DNA of 64,000 nt from DASRFR01 sp035651455 (GTDB taxonomy: Bacteria; Acidobacteriota; Terriglobia; Terriglobales; Acidobacteriaceae): contig DASRFR010000059.1 in the NCBI GenBank assembly GCA_035651455.1, forward strand, positions 1 to 64,000, in the 5' to 3' direction. A program made the position numbers and the translations under genes. The notes under the pieces were generated by a model that saw only the letters and a program-made list of their open reading frames with translations, was not told where the DNA came from and did no database searches. Of this stretch, positions 52,252 through 60,609 are shown piece by piece. Position 1 is the first letter of the stretch. Every line of letters begins with the position of its first letter.

Positions 52252-53988
52252 TTATGGCCGGAACCACGGCGTGTATTTCGACGTCGTGAAAAAATTCATA
52301 AGTTGGGTCACGACCTTCTGCGCTCCCTGTGCGCTAGGATGGGTGCCATCTGACTGGAAATCCGCAGGAACCCAGCTCAATCCATCCGAACGCGGCGTCG
52401 ATCCATTGGCCCATAGATAAGGCCCCCACGCCAGCCAGGCCGCGCTGCCGGAGTTGTAGTCGAGGTCTCCCGCCGTGTCATCGATATTGCCGGTTTCTTT
52501 TTGCGCGATCTGGGCGCTGATCAGGAACTGCACCGAGTACCCGTATTCGTAGGCGTAAGGTTCGGGGCTGGTCAGCGTCGTGGCGTAACCCGCATAGATG
52601 CGCGACGAAAGGAAGATCTGCTTCAGATTGGGATAGCGGCTACGCGCCGCTCGCACGATATTGCCGAGTTCCAGTTCATATCGCAGGGCCTCGGTGTTCA
52701 CGCCGTTTTGACAACTGAGCAGGAAGGAATCGCATAGGGTATTCCAATTTCCCACCCCGGGGTCGGCATCGGCATTTTTGATCCACAGAACTTGAACTTG
52801 CGCTTCGGTCAGGCAATTAGGCTGACCAGCTCCTATACCGCACCCGGCCGGCACCGACGGCGCTTTGGTATCCGCCGCAAGGACTTGTGTCCTGACCCGG
52901 TCGTACTGGTTCTGCGCCAGTTCGCCTTGTGCCGCCGGGCAGGTACCCGTTGTCGGTCCCTGCGCCACCGTCCACACACAGGCGGTCGCATCCCCGGCAG
53001 CGCCATCTTCTATGGCCAATGTCTTGTGATTTACGGAATTGCTGGCAGCGGCTGCAGCCTGGAACGCGCTGAATTCAATTGATGCGTTCGACATGCCCAG
53101 GGCGAGAAACACGACATCGCCTGTGGAGCTGGGATTGCCGTTCTGATCCAGCGGCTGAATCTGCGTCGCCAGGCTCACGCCGTCGGCGTCGTGATCAGCG
53201 GGTGGGGTATTGTTACCGCCGCCGTATAGGCCGCCGCTAAATCCCAGGTAACTCTGTTGCGGGTTCATGTCCATGAGTGGAATCGCCGTAGCAGCATTCG
53301 AGACGGAAACCGTCGTGCTCGCCGTCGCGCCTTTAAAAGTTGCCGTCACGACTGCGGTCCCTGCTGCTCCGCCCCCGGTCACCATGCCCGGAGATGTCCC
53401 GCCAGTGGTCTGCACCGCTAGAGTGCTTGGATCAGAGGAACTCCAACTCGCCATCGGTGCTACTTCCTGTTGTGAGCCGTCGTCGTAGTTGGCCAACACC
53501 AGGATCTGCAGCTTCGTATTGGGCGCAATAGAAGGATTTACCGCACTCAAATTCAGCGATGTCAGTTTCGCATTCGGATTGATCACGCTGAACGGGGTGA
53601 TGGCATCGATTCCGTTATAGCTGGCTGTAATATTCACTGGTCCGGGAGAGACCGCCGTGGCCAATCCGGGCGTACTTTGGCCCGCTGATTGGATCGTAAC
53701 TTTGCTCGTATCCGTCGACGACCAGGTGGCGGAACTTGTCACATCCTTTGTAGACGTATCGCTGTAAACCGCGCTGACCGTGAATTGCTGTGTGCCCGGC
53801 AGGTTGATTGACACGTTAGTGGGAGACATGGACAGTCCGGTAAGGGTGACAGTTGATCCACCTGAAGGCGGACCCGGGCTGGGATTTGAGGAACTGGAAC
53901 TGGAGCCGCCGCCGCAACTGAGCATTACCGCACAAACCAGGCACACCGTGATCAACACTAACCAGGTACGTAGGAACGCACTTCCCAT
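52252..53988 (-). CDS. Secreted lipoprotein with two Ig-like domains and an SGNH-like domain
   Basis: A 578-aa exported lipoprotein with lipobox AVMLSC (Cys about 25) followed by a Ser-rich linker. Two BIG2-like domains (LTGLSMSPTNVSINLPGTQQFTVSAVYSDTSTKDVT; TSLNLSAVNPSIAPNTKLQILVLANYDDGS) occupy about residues 45-225. The rest resembles an SGNH hydrolase: VVFLALGMSNASIEF (block I with a GMS nucleophile) and QSDGTHPSAQGAQKV with the C-terminal Asp/His. ATG 53986-53988 has GGAG 5 nt upstream. It lies between the two halogenase-like genes on the opposite strand. Cell-surface esterase activity is inferred, not shown. Confidence 0.8.
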   Translation of the reverse strand: MGSAFLRTWLVLITVCLVCAVMLSCGGGSSSSSSNPSPGPPSGGSTVTLTGLSMSPTNVSINLPGTQQFTVSAVYSDTSTKDVTSSATWSSTDTSKVTIQSAGQSTPGLATAVSPGPVNITASYNGIDAITPFSVINPNAKLTSLNLSAVNPSIAPNTKLQILVLANYDDGSQQEVAPMASWSSSDPSTLAVQTTGGTSPGMVTGGGAAGTAVVTATFKGATASTTVSVSNAATAIPLMDMNPQQSYLGFSGGLYGGGNNTPPADHDADGVSLATQIQPLDQNGNPSSTGDVVFLALGMSNASIEFSAFQAAAAASNSVNHKTLAIEDGAAGDATACVWTVAQGPTTGTCPAAQGELAQNQYDRVRTQVLAADTKAPSVPAGCGIGAGQPNCLTEAQVQVLWIKNADADPGVGNWNTLCDSFLLSCQNGVNTEALRYELELGNIVRAARSRYPNLKQIFLSSRIYAGYATTLTSPEPYAYEYGYSVQFLISAQIAQKETGNIDDTAGDLDYNSGSAAWLAWGPYLWANGSTPRSDGLSWVPADFQSDGTHPSAQGAQKVVTQLMNFFTTSKYTPWFRP

Positions 53989-54439
53989 AAGAACTCCATC
54001 CTCTATTCGACAGCCAGTGGGTTCGATGCGGAGTGGCGAACCTGGACTATGAAAGCGAATCGTGAAAACGCTGCGGATTATTCGGAAGCGTACTTCTAAA
54101 GCCCCCGATTGACGGGCAGTTCAGGTCCAGCGATTGTAATCAGGGAAGGAACGAAGATGCAAACTGGGGCGCAAAAAACCCGAAATGTGGCGTTGGGTGC
54201 GCTCCTGAGGCTCCTTCGCACTGTGCAGAAAGTTGCACCCTTGGGCATCGGCGTCAATAGCCATTCGCGGCCACACTCAGGACTCAGGGTAGTTGGACTC
54301 CTTGACACCCTTACCGCCCTGAGATCATAGTTTTACAGCCCTCATGCTACCTGGTTCCCCCCTGGCCCGGCAGCTTGCCTTGTTCGACAAAGCACAACTA
54401 TAAAGACCCTAATCTATTGTTTTGAAAGGAGATCGCGAG
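53989..54439. other. Divergent intergenic region before flavoprotein copy 2
   Basis: Holds the copy 2 promoter at 54302-54331. A possible 58-codon frame from 54156 with an AAGGA site overlaps the promoter and is not called. Confidence 0.45.
54302..54331 (+). promoter_or_regulatory. Promoter of the second halogenase-like gene
   Basis: TTGACA (54302-54307), 18 nt, CATAGT (54326-54331). It shares the CTCCTTGACACCCT block with the promoter of copy 1; the leaders beyond it are different. Confidence 0.6.
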
Positions 54440-55789
54440 TTGGTGACCTCTCAGCCTGATTTTGATATTGGCATTATTGGAGGCGGCCCGGCGGGTTCGT
54501 CCATGGCGGCCTACCTTGCCAAAGCCGGTGTAAAGTGCGTCGTATTCGAGAAAGAATTGTTCCCCCGACCGCACGTAGGCGAGTCGTTGGTTCCTTCCTC
54601 GACTCGGGTGTTCAAGGACCTCGATTTCCTTCAGCAGATGGAAGACGCCAAGTTCCCGCATAAATTCGGGGCGGTCTGGACAACAGACGACAAGTCAATC
54701 CCCTTTGGACATGATCTCGAGGGACTGGGGCCGGATTGCAATGTCGATATCCGCTTCGAAGAGCGGATGCAGCCAGGCGTGGACAAGAACTACACCTACC
54801 ACGTCGACCGCGGCAAGTTCGATCTCATGCTGCTGCAGCACGCCAACAAACTGGGCGCGACCATCTATGACGGCGTGAAGGTTAACCGGGTGGATTTCGA
54901 TCCCGCCCATCCGGACATTCACTTCAGCATGGGTTCGAAAGAAATGAGCGTAAACTGCAAGATGGTGGTCGATGCGAGCGGCCGGCAGACCTTTCTGGGC
55001 AATCAATTGAAGCTCAAGGTCAAAGATCCCGTCTTCGATCAGTACGCCATTCACTCCTGGTTCGATGGTTACGATCGCAGTGTGTTCGCCAAGCGCGACA
55101 CCAATCTCGATTACATCTACATCCATTTCCTGCCGATTTCGAATACCTGGATCTGGCAGATTCCGATCACCGACTCGGTCACCAGCCTGGGCGTGGTCAC
55201 CCAGAAAAAGAATTTCGCCAAGACGCGCGAAGATCGCGAGAAGTTCTTCTGGGAATCGGTGGGTACGCGTCCGATGATCGAGGAGACCCTTCGCAAGTCG
55301 CAGCGCATTCGTCCTTTCAAGGAAGAAGGCGACTACAGCTATGCCATGAAGCAGCTGTGCGGCGATCGATTCGTAATGGTCGGAGATGCCGGGCGGTTCG
55401 TCGATCCCATTTTCTCCACCGGGGTCAGCATTGCACTTAACAGCAGCCGCTTCGCGCATGCCAACATTCTCGCCGCGCTCGAGAAAAATGACTTTTCTCG
55501 CGAAAGTTTTTCGGAATTCGAGAACAAGATCAAGCGCGGTACCAAGAACTGGTACGACTTCATCACCGTGTATTACCGTCTCAACATTCTGTTCACCTAC
55601 TTCATCAGCGACAAGAACTACCGTCTGGACGTTCTGAAGCTGCTGCAGGGCGACGTGTACGACGACGCCGCGCCCCCGGTGCTCAAGAAAATGCAGGAGA
55701 CCGTCGCGAAGGTGGAACAGAATCCCAATCACCCGTGGCACAAGATGCTCGGCGACTTGACGGCCAACGCGTTCCGTCCAGACGCGTAA
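54440..55789 (+). CDS. FAD-dependent oxidoreductase of the flavin-dependent halogenase family, copy 2
   Basis: A 449-aa paralogue of the 50779 protein, collinear over almost the whole length. FAD site GGGPAGSS, HVGESLVPSSTRVF, Lys75 in KFGA and WIWQIP at 237-242 are all kept. Differences are concentrated in a stretch near residues 85-105 and in a two-residue gap near 170. The start TTG at 54440 is preferred over an earlier TTG at 54422 because AAAGGAG lies 8 nt upstream and the N-terminus (MVTSQPDFD) then matches copy 1 (MVLTNPDFD). The duplication with conserved motifs suggests two related substrates or differential regulation. It ends at a hairpin terminator. Confidence 0.75.
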   Translation: MVTSQPDFDIGIIGGGPAGSSMAAYLAKAGVKCVVFEKELFPRPHVGESLVPSSTRVFKDLDFLQQMEDAKFPHKFGAVWTTDDKSIPFGHDLEGLGPDCNVDIRFEERMQPGVDKNYTYHVDRGKFDLMLLQHANKLGATIYDGVKVNRVDFDPAHPDIHFSMGSKEMSVNCKMVVDASGRQTFLGNQLKLKVKDPVFDQYAIHSWFDGYDRSVFAKRDTNLDYIYIHFLPISNTWIWQIPITDSVTSLGVVTQKKNFAKTREDREKFFWESVGTRPMIEETLRKSQRIRPFKEEGDYSYAMKQLCGDRFVMVGDAGRFVDPIFSTGVSIALNSSRFAHANILAALEKNDFSRESFSEFENKIKRGTKNWYDFITVYYRLNILFTYFISDKNYRLDVLKLLQGDVYDDAAPPVLKKMQETVAKVEQNPNHPWHKMLGDLTANAFRPDA

Positions 55790-55798
55790 AGACAAACA

Positions 55799-55828
55799 GG
55801 GGAGTTCTGACCATCAGGACTTCCCTTT
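55799..55828 (+). terminator. Hairpin terminator after flavoprotein copy 2
   Basis: GGGGAGTTCTGA-CCA-TCAGGACTTCCC, 12 pairs including wobbles, followed by TTTCACTTTTG. Confidence 0.7.
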
Positions 55829-55905
55829 CACTTTTGTCTCTGCAGTCGTGCGCAGTGCTCCTTTCCGCACGACCTCTGTTCGAAGGGGCAAGAATCAAAC
55901 GGCCT

Positions 55906-56391
55906 ATGTCTCGTACGAACCGGAATTTCGTGATCGCTTACGTGCTTCTGGTCGGCTTCCCCTTGCTGGGACTCCTGACAATCCTCAGGAATGGAGAAAG
56001 GCTTGCTGCGCCCGTTTCTCTCGAAGGAGTATGGAAGGTGGAATCGAACCTCGCTGAACTGCCGTGTTCCTCCACCCTGCGACTTCAGAATGCCTCGCTG
56101 CGAGTGTCGCAATCCGGCAAACAACTGCTATTCAGCGTTGAAGAGTCTCCCCGCGGCCAGGCGCTCGGCTCGCTCGAGGGTCGGATGGTTCGAGCATCGC
56201 TTCAGCCGTCCGCGTTCGCTGCCGACGATTCCTGTGCAGACGACCGGACCTTAACCCTCATTGCGAGTGTCGATTCGCATGCAGACGCAAACACGTTGAC
56301 CGGCATTTTGTCGGTTGATGGATGCGGCTCCTGCAGGCCGGCGGAATTCCACGCCGTTCGCCAAGGCGCAACTCAGCGAGAGGCGCGGTGA
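55906..56391 (+). CDS. Small membrane-anchored protein coupled to a CPA2 antiporter
   Basis: A 161-aa protein: one N-terminal membrane helix (about residues 8-27, VIAYVLLVGFPLLGLLTIL) and a beta-rich periplasmic domain (VSLEGVWKVESNLAELPC ... LTGILSVDGCGSCRPAEFHAV) with four cysteines. The family is not recognised. ATG 55906 is chosen for the transmembrane N-terminus; the upstream in-frame extension reads through the previous gene's terminator region. Its TGA (56389-56391) overlaps the ATG of the antiporter (TGATG), so the two are translationally coupled and probably act together. Confidence 0.7.
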   Translation: MSRTNRNFVIAYVLLVGFPLLGLLTILRNGERLAAPVSLEGVWKVESNLAELPCSSTLRLQNASLRVSQSGKQLLFSVEESPRGQALGSLEGRMVRASLQPSAFAADDSCADDRTLTLIASVDSHADANTLTGILSVDGCGSCRPAEFHAVRQGATQREAR

Positions 56392-57701
56392 TGCCCAACT
56401 TATTCACCCTGGTTCTGCAGATCGCGGTCATTGTCGTGACCTCGCGGGTGATGGGCATTCTTTTCCGTAAAATGCGGCAGCCGCAAGTTGTCGGCGAAAT
56501 GTTTGCCGGCATATTGCTGGGCCCATCTCTTCTTGGCTGGGTCTGGCCACACGCCTCAACTTATCTGTTCCCCGCGACCAGTATGGGTGCCTTGAATGCG
56601 CTGAGTGAAGTCGGCTTGACCATATTCATGTTCCTGATTGGGCTCGGCATCAATCCGCAGGAACTCAAAGGCCAGGGGCATGCGGCGCTTTTAATTTCCC
56701 ACGTAAGCATCACTGCACCATTTGTGCTCGCTTCAGGACTGGCGTTGTACCTGTATCCCAAGCTATCGGACAGCAGCGTGGGCTTTACCGGATTCGCGCT
56801 GTTCATGGGCGCGGCCATGAGCATGACTGCCTTCCCTGTGCTCGCCCGGATACTCACCGAGCGCCAGATGCTGCAGAGTCGTTTAGGAACGGTGGCTGTC
56901 GCTTGTGCCGCGGTGGGTGATGTCACGGGTTGGGCAGTGCTCGCATATATCGTCGTGCTGGTCCGAGCTCATCATAGCGCACGCCCGTTGTGGGTAACGC
57001 TGGCCGGAGCCATAGGTTTCGGCGCGTTCATGATCCTCGGTGTGCGCCAGGTGCTGTGGCGTTTTCACGTGGCTTACAAAAAGCGCGAGCGCCTGAGCGA
57101 AGACTTAATGGCCTTGATCCTCATTCTGGCCTTGTTCTCCGCCCTCTGCACCGAGTACCTGGGCTTGCATCTGCTCTTCGGCGCGTTTCTGATGGGTGCC
57201 ATCCTCCCTAAAGAACGCAAATTCGTTCAATACATTCTGGACCGTTTCGAGACCGTAACGGTTGTGTTGCTCTTGCCCCTGTTTTTTGCCTACACCGGTT
57301 TGCGTACCAGCATCGGTCTGGTTCATGGCCCGGAGATGTGGATGTACTGCGGGCTGATCACGCTGGTCGCGATCGTCGGGAAAATGGGTGGAACCATGAT
57401 TTCCTCACGCCTGGGCGGGCTGGCGTGGCGAGAATCCGCGGGATTGGGTGCCCTGATGAACACTCGCGGCCTCATGGAACTGGTCATTCTGAACGTCGGG
57501 CTGGACATCAAGGTGATTTCTCCTGCCTTATTTTCCATGATGGTCGTTATGGCGCTGGTCACGACGTTCATGACCGTGCCGCTGCTGGAACTCATTTGTC
57601 CCGCGCATACGCTTACCGCGAATTTGCCGGTGGAATTCGCATCGCAAGATGCGGTGCTCGCCCCATTGAGCCTGGAGTCGACGGATACTTCGGCGGCTTA
57701 G
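56391..57701 (+). CDS. Cation:proton antiporter, CPA2 family
   Basis: A 436-aa membrane protein with 11-12 helices. It begins MPNLFTLVLQIAVIVVTSRVMGILFRKMRQPQVVGEMFAGILLGPSLLG, the GEMFAGILLGPSL helix of CPA2 exchangers. The acidic ion-site region is in VAVACAAVGDVTGWAVLAYIVVLV, and a long PKERKFV...FETVTVVLLLPLFFAYTGLRTSIG region is like KefB/KefC without the C-terminal RCK domain. K+ or Na+ specificity is unknown. It starts within the stop of the small membrane gene. Confidence 0.88.
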   Translation: MPNLFTLVLQIAVIVVTSRVMGILFRKMRQPQVVGEMFAGILLGPSLLGWVWPHASTYLFPATSMGALNALSEVGLTIFMFLIGLGINPQELKGQGHAALLISHVSITAPFVLASGLALYLYPKLSDSSVGFTGFALFMGAAMSMTAFPVLARILTERQMLQSRLGTVAVACAAVGDVTGWAVLAYIVVLVRAHHSARPLWVTLAGAIGFGAFMILGVRQVLWRFHVAYKKRERLSEDLMALILILALFSALCTEYLGLHLLFGAFLMGAILPKERKFVQYILDRFETVTVVLLLPLFFAYTGLRTSIGLVHGPEMWMYCGLITLVAIVGKMGGTMISSRLGGLAWRESAGLGALMNTRGLMELVILNVGLDIKVISPALFSMMVVMALVTTFMTVPLLELICPAHTLTANLPVEFASQDAVLAPLSLESTDTSAA

Positions 57702-57713
57702 TAGGGCAGGCTA

Positions 57714-57733
57714 AAGTTGCAACAACTTGCAAC
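57714..57733 (-). promoter_or_regulatory. 20-nt shared element, copy A
   Basis: On the minus strand GTTGCAAGTTGTTGCAACTT: two GTTGCA half-sites 10 bp apart. It is 178 bp upstream of the 57912 gene and nearly identical (19/20) to a site at 60467. Confidence 0.6.
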
Positions 57734-57911
57734 ATGGGACTGGCACGAATGGGGTATGTGAATGAATCAGTACAGCGTGGTACTTTGAATAATTCTGTAG
57801 AGTCGTAATCATAGGCGTTTTGTAGTTTTATTAGCTGCGTGCCATCGTTCCCCCCAATAGGAATTTAGAGCAGCTCCCCCGCTGTCTAAGCACATAAAGA
57901 GAGAATTCAGA

Positions 57912-60395
57912 ATGAGTATCGCTTTCTGTCCGGCGTTATCAGCATGGGATTGCGGTCGCTTCAATCGTTGCTTGCGCCTTGGATTTCTGCTGTCGCTGCT
58001 AAGTGTCCCGGCCTGGGCGCAATTAAGCGTGTTGACACATCGCGCGGATGCGGCCCGCGATGGCCAGAACCTGAACGAGGTGCTGCTGACGCCCTCCAAC
58101 GTAAATACGAGACAGTTCGGCAGCTTGTATTCGTATCCTGTGGACGGTTACGTATCAGCGCAGCCGCTGTACATGCAAAATGTGAACACCGTCGGCGGAC
58201 CACACAATGTGCTTTTCGTGGCCACCGAGCACGACAGTGTGTACGCTCTCGACGCCGACAATCCCAACAGCGCACCTTTGTGGCAAACTTCGTTTATCAA
58301 TCCCGATTCCGGTGTAACGACGGTCCCAATGACCGAGCAGGGCTGCACCAATGTGACGCTGCTGAATGAAGTGGGAATTCTCAGCACACCGGTGATTGAT
58401 CCGGTTTCGCAGACTCTCTACGTCGTGGCGAAAACGAAAGAAGTCATTGGCGGCAACACTAACTATGTGTTCCGGCTGCATGCTCTCGATATCACGTCCG
58501 GCTTGGACAAACTAACGCCTACAGTGATTACAGCCACCGTGAATGGCTCCCGCGGACCGGTCAACCTGGACACCTTCCACGATTTTCAGCGCCCCGCGCT
58601 GCTTCTCTCGAACGGCACGCTGTACATCACCTTCGGCTCCAATGGTTGCGACACTAACGCGCACGGCTGGGTTCTCGCCTATAGCGCCTCGAGTCTGCAG
58701 CAGATCGCGGCCTGGAACAGCACTCCCAACCAGGTATATGGCGGTTCGATCTGGATGAGCGGGGAGGGTCTCGCGGGCGACAGCAACGGCTACGTGTACT
58801 TCTCCACGGCGAACGGCACTTTTAATGCGAGTACCGGCGGGTCTGACTACGGGGACACGGTTCTGAAACTCAACTTGACGGGCAGTTCGCTTACCGTGGC
58901 CGATTACTTTACGCCTTTCGATCAGGCCAACATGCGGCAGAACGACCTTGACCTGGCATCCGGCGGAGTAACCCTGTTGCCCGATCAACCAGGAAATTAC
59001 CCCCATCTCGCGGTCGCCATCGGCAAAACCGGCACGATTTATTTGCTGAATCGCGACAACATGGGCAAGTACAACCCATCGGGGAACTCGCAGATTGTGC
59101 AGTCACTCGCCAACGCGACCTTGGAACATTACGGAGCGCCCACTTACTGGAATCACTACCTCTACTTTTCGGCTCGCAACGACTACATCAAGCAGTTCAC
59201 GATGACCAACGGACTCCTGTCCACCGCGCCCACGGCGCAGTCGCCGACAGCTTACCTGGTATTTGGAATTCCGGTAGTTTCGGCCAACGGGAATACCAAC
59301 GGGATCCTCTGGACCGTGCGTAACGTAAGCAGCAAAGGCGCAATGGTGCTATCTGCATACAATGCGACCACGATGGCGGAACTCTACAACACTAACCAGA
59401 ACAGCGGGCGTGATGCGTTAGGGACGGCTCCTCACTTCGTGAGTCCTGTGGTTGCCAACGGCAGAGTGTACGTCGGCACACAGGGCGTTGTTAAGGTGTA
59501 CGGCTTGTTATCCAGTGTCAGTGTGACCGGAGGAAACAGGCAGACCGGAACCGTGGGCACGAAGTTACCGGTGAGCTTGAGCATTCAGGCTGTCAGCCCC
59601 TATTCGGGTCCTGTGGCCGGCGTCTCCGTCACTTTCAGCGATGGTGGAGCAGGGGGCACGTTCGGAACTCCCACCGCCACTACCGATGCAAACGGAAATG
59701 CAAGCACGACGTATACCCTGCCGGGCACCGCGGGGACGGTCAACATCACAGCAACCAGCAGCAATTATGTGTCAGCCTCATTCAGCGAAACCGCGGTAGC
59801 CAGCACGCCTGCGTCGATCGTCGTGCTCTCCGGCAGCTATCAGTCGGCTACCGTAGGAACACAATTGGCCGCTCCGCTGGTTGTCAAGGTGAAGGATGCA
59901 TCGGGGAACGGCGTTCCTGGAGTCTCCGTCACCTTCTCGGATAACGGAGCGAACGGGAGTTTCTCTGGCAATCCCATCGTCACTGACTCGGGCGGGAAGG
60001 CAACAGTGAATTACACGGTGCCAACAAAAGCACGCTCCATCACTATCGCTGCCAGCACGGGAACACTCTCCGTCAATTTCCAGGAGAAGGCTACTGCCGG
60101 GCCGGCGACCACTTTGAACCTGGTATCCGGAAATAACCAGAGTGCTGCAGCCGGCACCCAGTTGCCCGGTGCCTTGGCGGTATCGGTCAAAGATCAGTAC
60201 GGCAATCCCGTGGGCGGCGTCACCGTGACATTCTCTGACAACGGAGCGGGGGGATCGTTCTCGACCACTACTCCGATCACAACCAGCGGCGGACAGGCCA
60301 GCGTGACCTACACGCTTCCCTCAACGCCGGGCGCCGTCGGTATCACCGCCACCATTAACGGACTGACGGTGACGTTTACAGAAACGGCAAAGTGA
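57912..60395 (+). CDS. Secreted PQQ-type beta-propeller with three tandem Ig-like domains
   Basis: An 827-aa exported protein. Signal peptide cut near SVPAWAQLS. Residues about 40-540 resemble a PQQ-dehydrogenase-like eight-bladed propeller (FVATEHDSVYALDADNPNSAPLWQTSF, GTIYLLNRDNMGKYN, GRVYVGTQGVVKVYG). Three bacterial Ig-like (Big_1-type) repeats follow at about 538-640, 645-735 and 738-825, each with the VTFSDNGA(N/G)G(S/T)F pattern. No PQQ-binding Cys pair or catalytic site was identified, so it is more likely a structural or adhesive protein. GAGAGA before the ATG is a weak ribosome-binding site. It may share the regulator of the next gene. Confidence 0.85.
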   Translation: MSIAFCPALSAWDCGRFNRCLRLGFLLSLLSVPAWAQLSVLTHRADAARDGQNLNEVLLTPSNVNTRQFGSLYSYPVDGYVSAQPLYMQNVNTVGGPHNVLFVATEHDSVYALDADNPNSAPLWQTSFINPDSGVTTVPMTEQGCTNVTLLNEVGILSTPVIDPVSQTLYVVAKTKEVIGGNTNYVFRLHALDITSGLDKLTPTVITATVNGSRGPVNLDTFHDFQRPALLLSNGTLYITFGSNGCDTNAHGWVLAYSASSLQQIAAWNSTPNQVYGGSIWMSGEGLAGDSNGYVYFSTANGTFNASTGGSDYGDTVLKLNLTGSSLTVADYFTPFDQANMRQNDLDLASGGVTLLPDQPGNYPHLAVAIGKTGTIYLLNRDNMGKYNPSGNSQIVQSLANATLEHYGAPTYWNHYLYFSARNDYIKQFTMTNGLLSTAPTAQSPTAYLVFGIPVVSANGNTNGILWTVRNVSSKGAMVLSAYNATTMAELYNTNQNSGRDALGTAPHFVSPVVANGRVYVGTQGVVKVYGLLSSVSVTGGNRQTGTVGTKLPVSLSIQAVSPYSGPVAGVSVTFSDGGAGGTFGTPTATTDANGNASTTYTLPGTAGTVNITATSSNYVSASFSETAVASTPASIVVLSGSYQSATVGTQLAAPLVVKVKDASGNGVPGVSVTFSDNGANGSFSGNPIVTDSGGKATVNYTVPTKARSITIAASTGTLSVNFQEKATAGPATTLNLVSGNNQSAAAGTQLPGALAVSVKDQYGNPVGGVTVTFSDNGAGGSFSTTTPITTSGGQASVTYTLPSTPGAVGITATINGLTVTFTETAK

Positions 60396-60466
60396 GGGTT
60401 CACGAGATCGCAACAGTGACTTGCCACTCCAGTCAATAGACTCAGCCGTGTGAGCCCAACGACTCC

Positions 60467-60486
60467 GTTGCAAGTTGTTGCATCTT
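60467..60486 (+). promoter_or_regulatory. 20-nt shared element, copy B
   Basis: GTTGCAAGTTGTTGCATCTT, 124-143 bp upstream of the TTG at 60610. It differs from copy A at one position only. Confidence 0.6.
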
Positions 60487-60564
60487 GACACTTTGTCGAG
60501 GTGGGTTGCACACTGCCAAACAACGAGGACGGCTTTCCCCAACTCTCCCAAAGATTTGGATCAC

Positions 60565-60580
60565 ATTGATTTACATCAAT
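60565..60580. promoter_or_regulatory. FNR/CRP-type operator
   Basis: ATTGAT-TTAC-ATCAAT is a perfect 16-bp palindrome that fits the FNR consensus TTGAT-N4-ATCAA exactly. Its centre is 37 bp upstream of the TTG, so it probably overlaps the core promoter. Confidence 0.6.
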
Positions 60581-60609
60581 AGTTTTGCCATCCCGTAGGA
60601 GGAGTGCCC

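Noticed and set aside
54156..54329. 58-codon frame with an AAGGA site before flavoprotein copy 2
   Set aside because: It overlaps the promoter block shared with copy 1; the similar LLDTL-AL text in both upstream regions comes from the promoter sequence, not from a peptide.
57738..57755. TGGCACG upstream of the 57912 gene as a possible sigma54 -24 box
   Set aside because: There is no TTGC at the -12 position (GGGTA instead).
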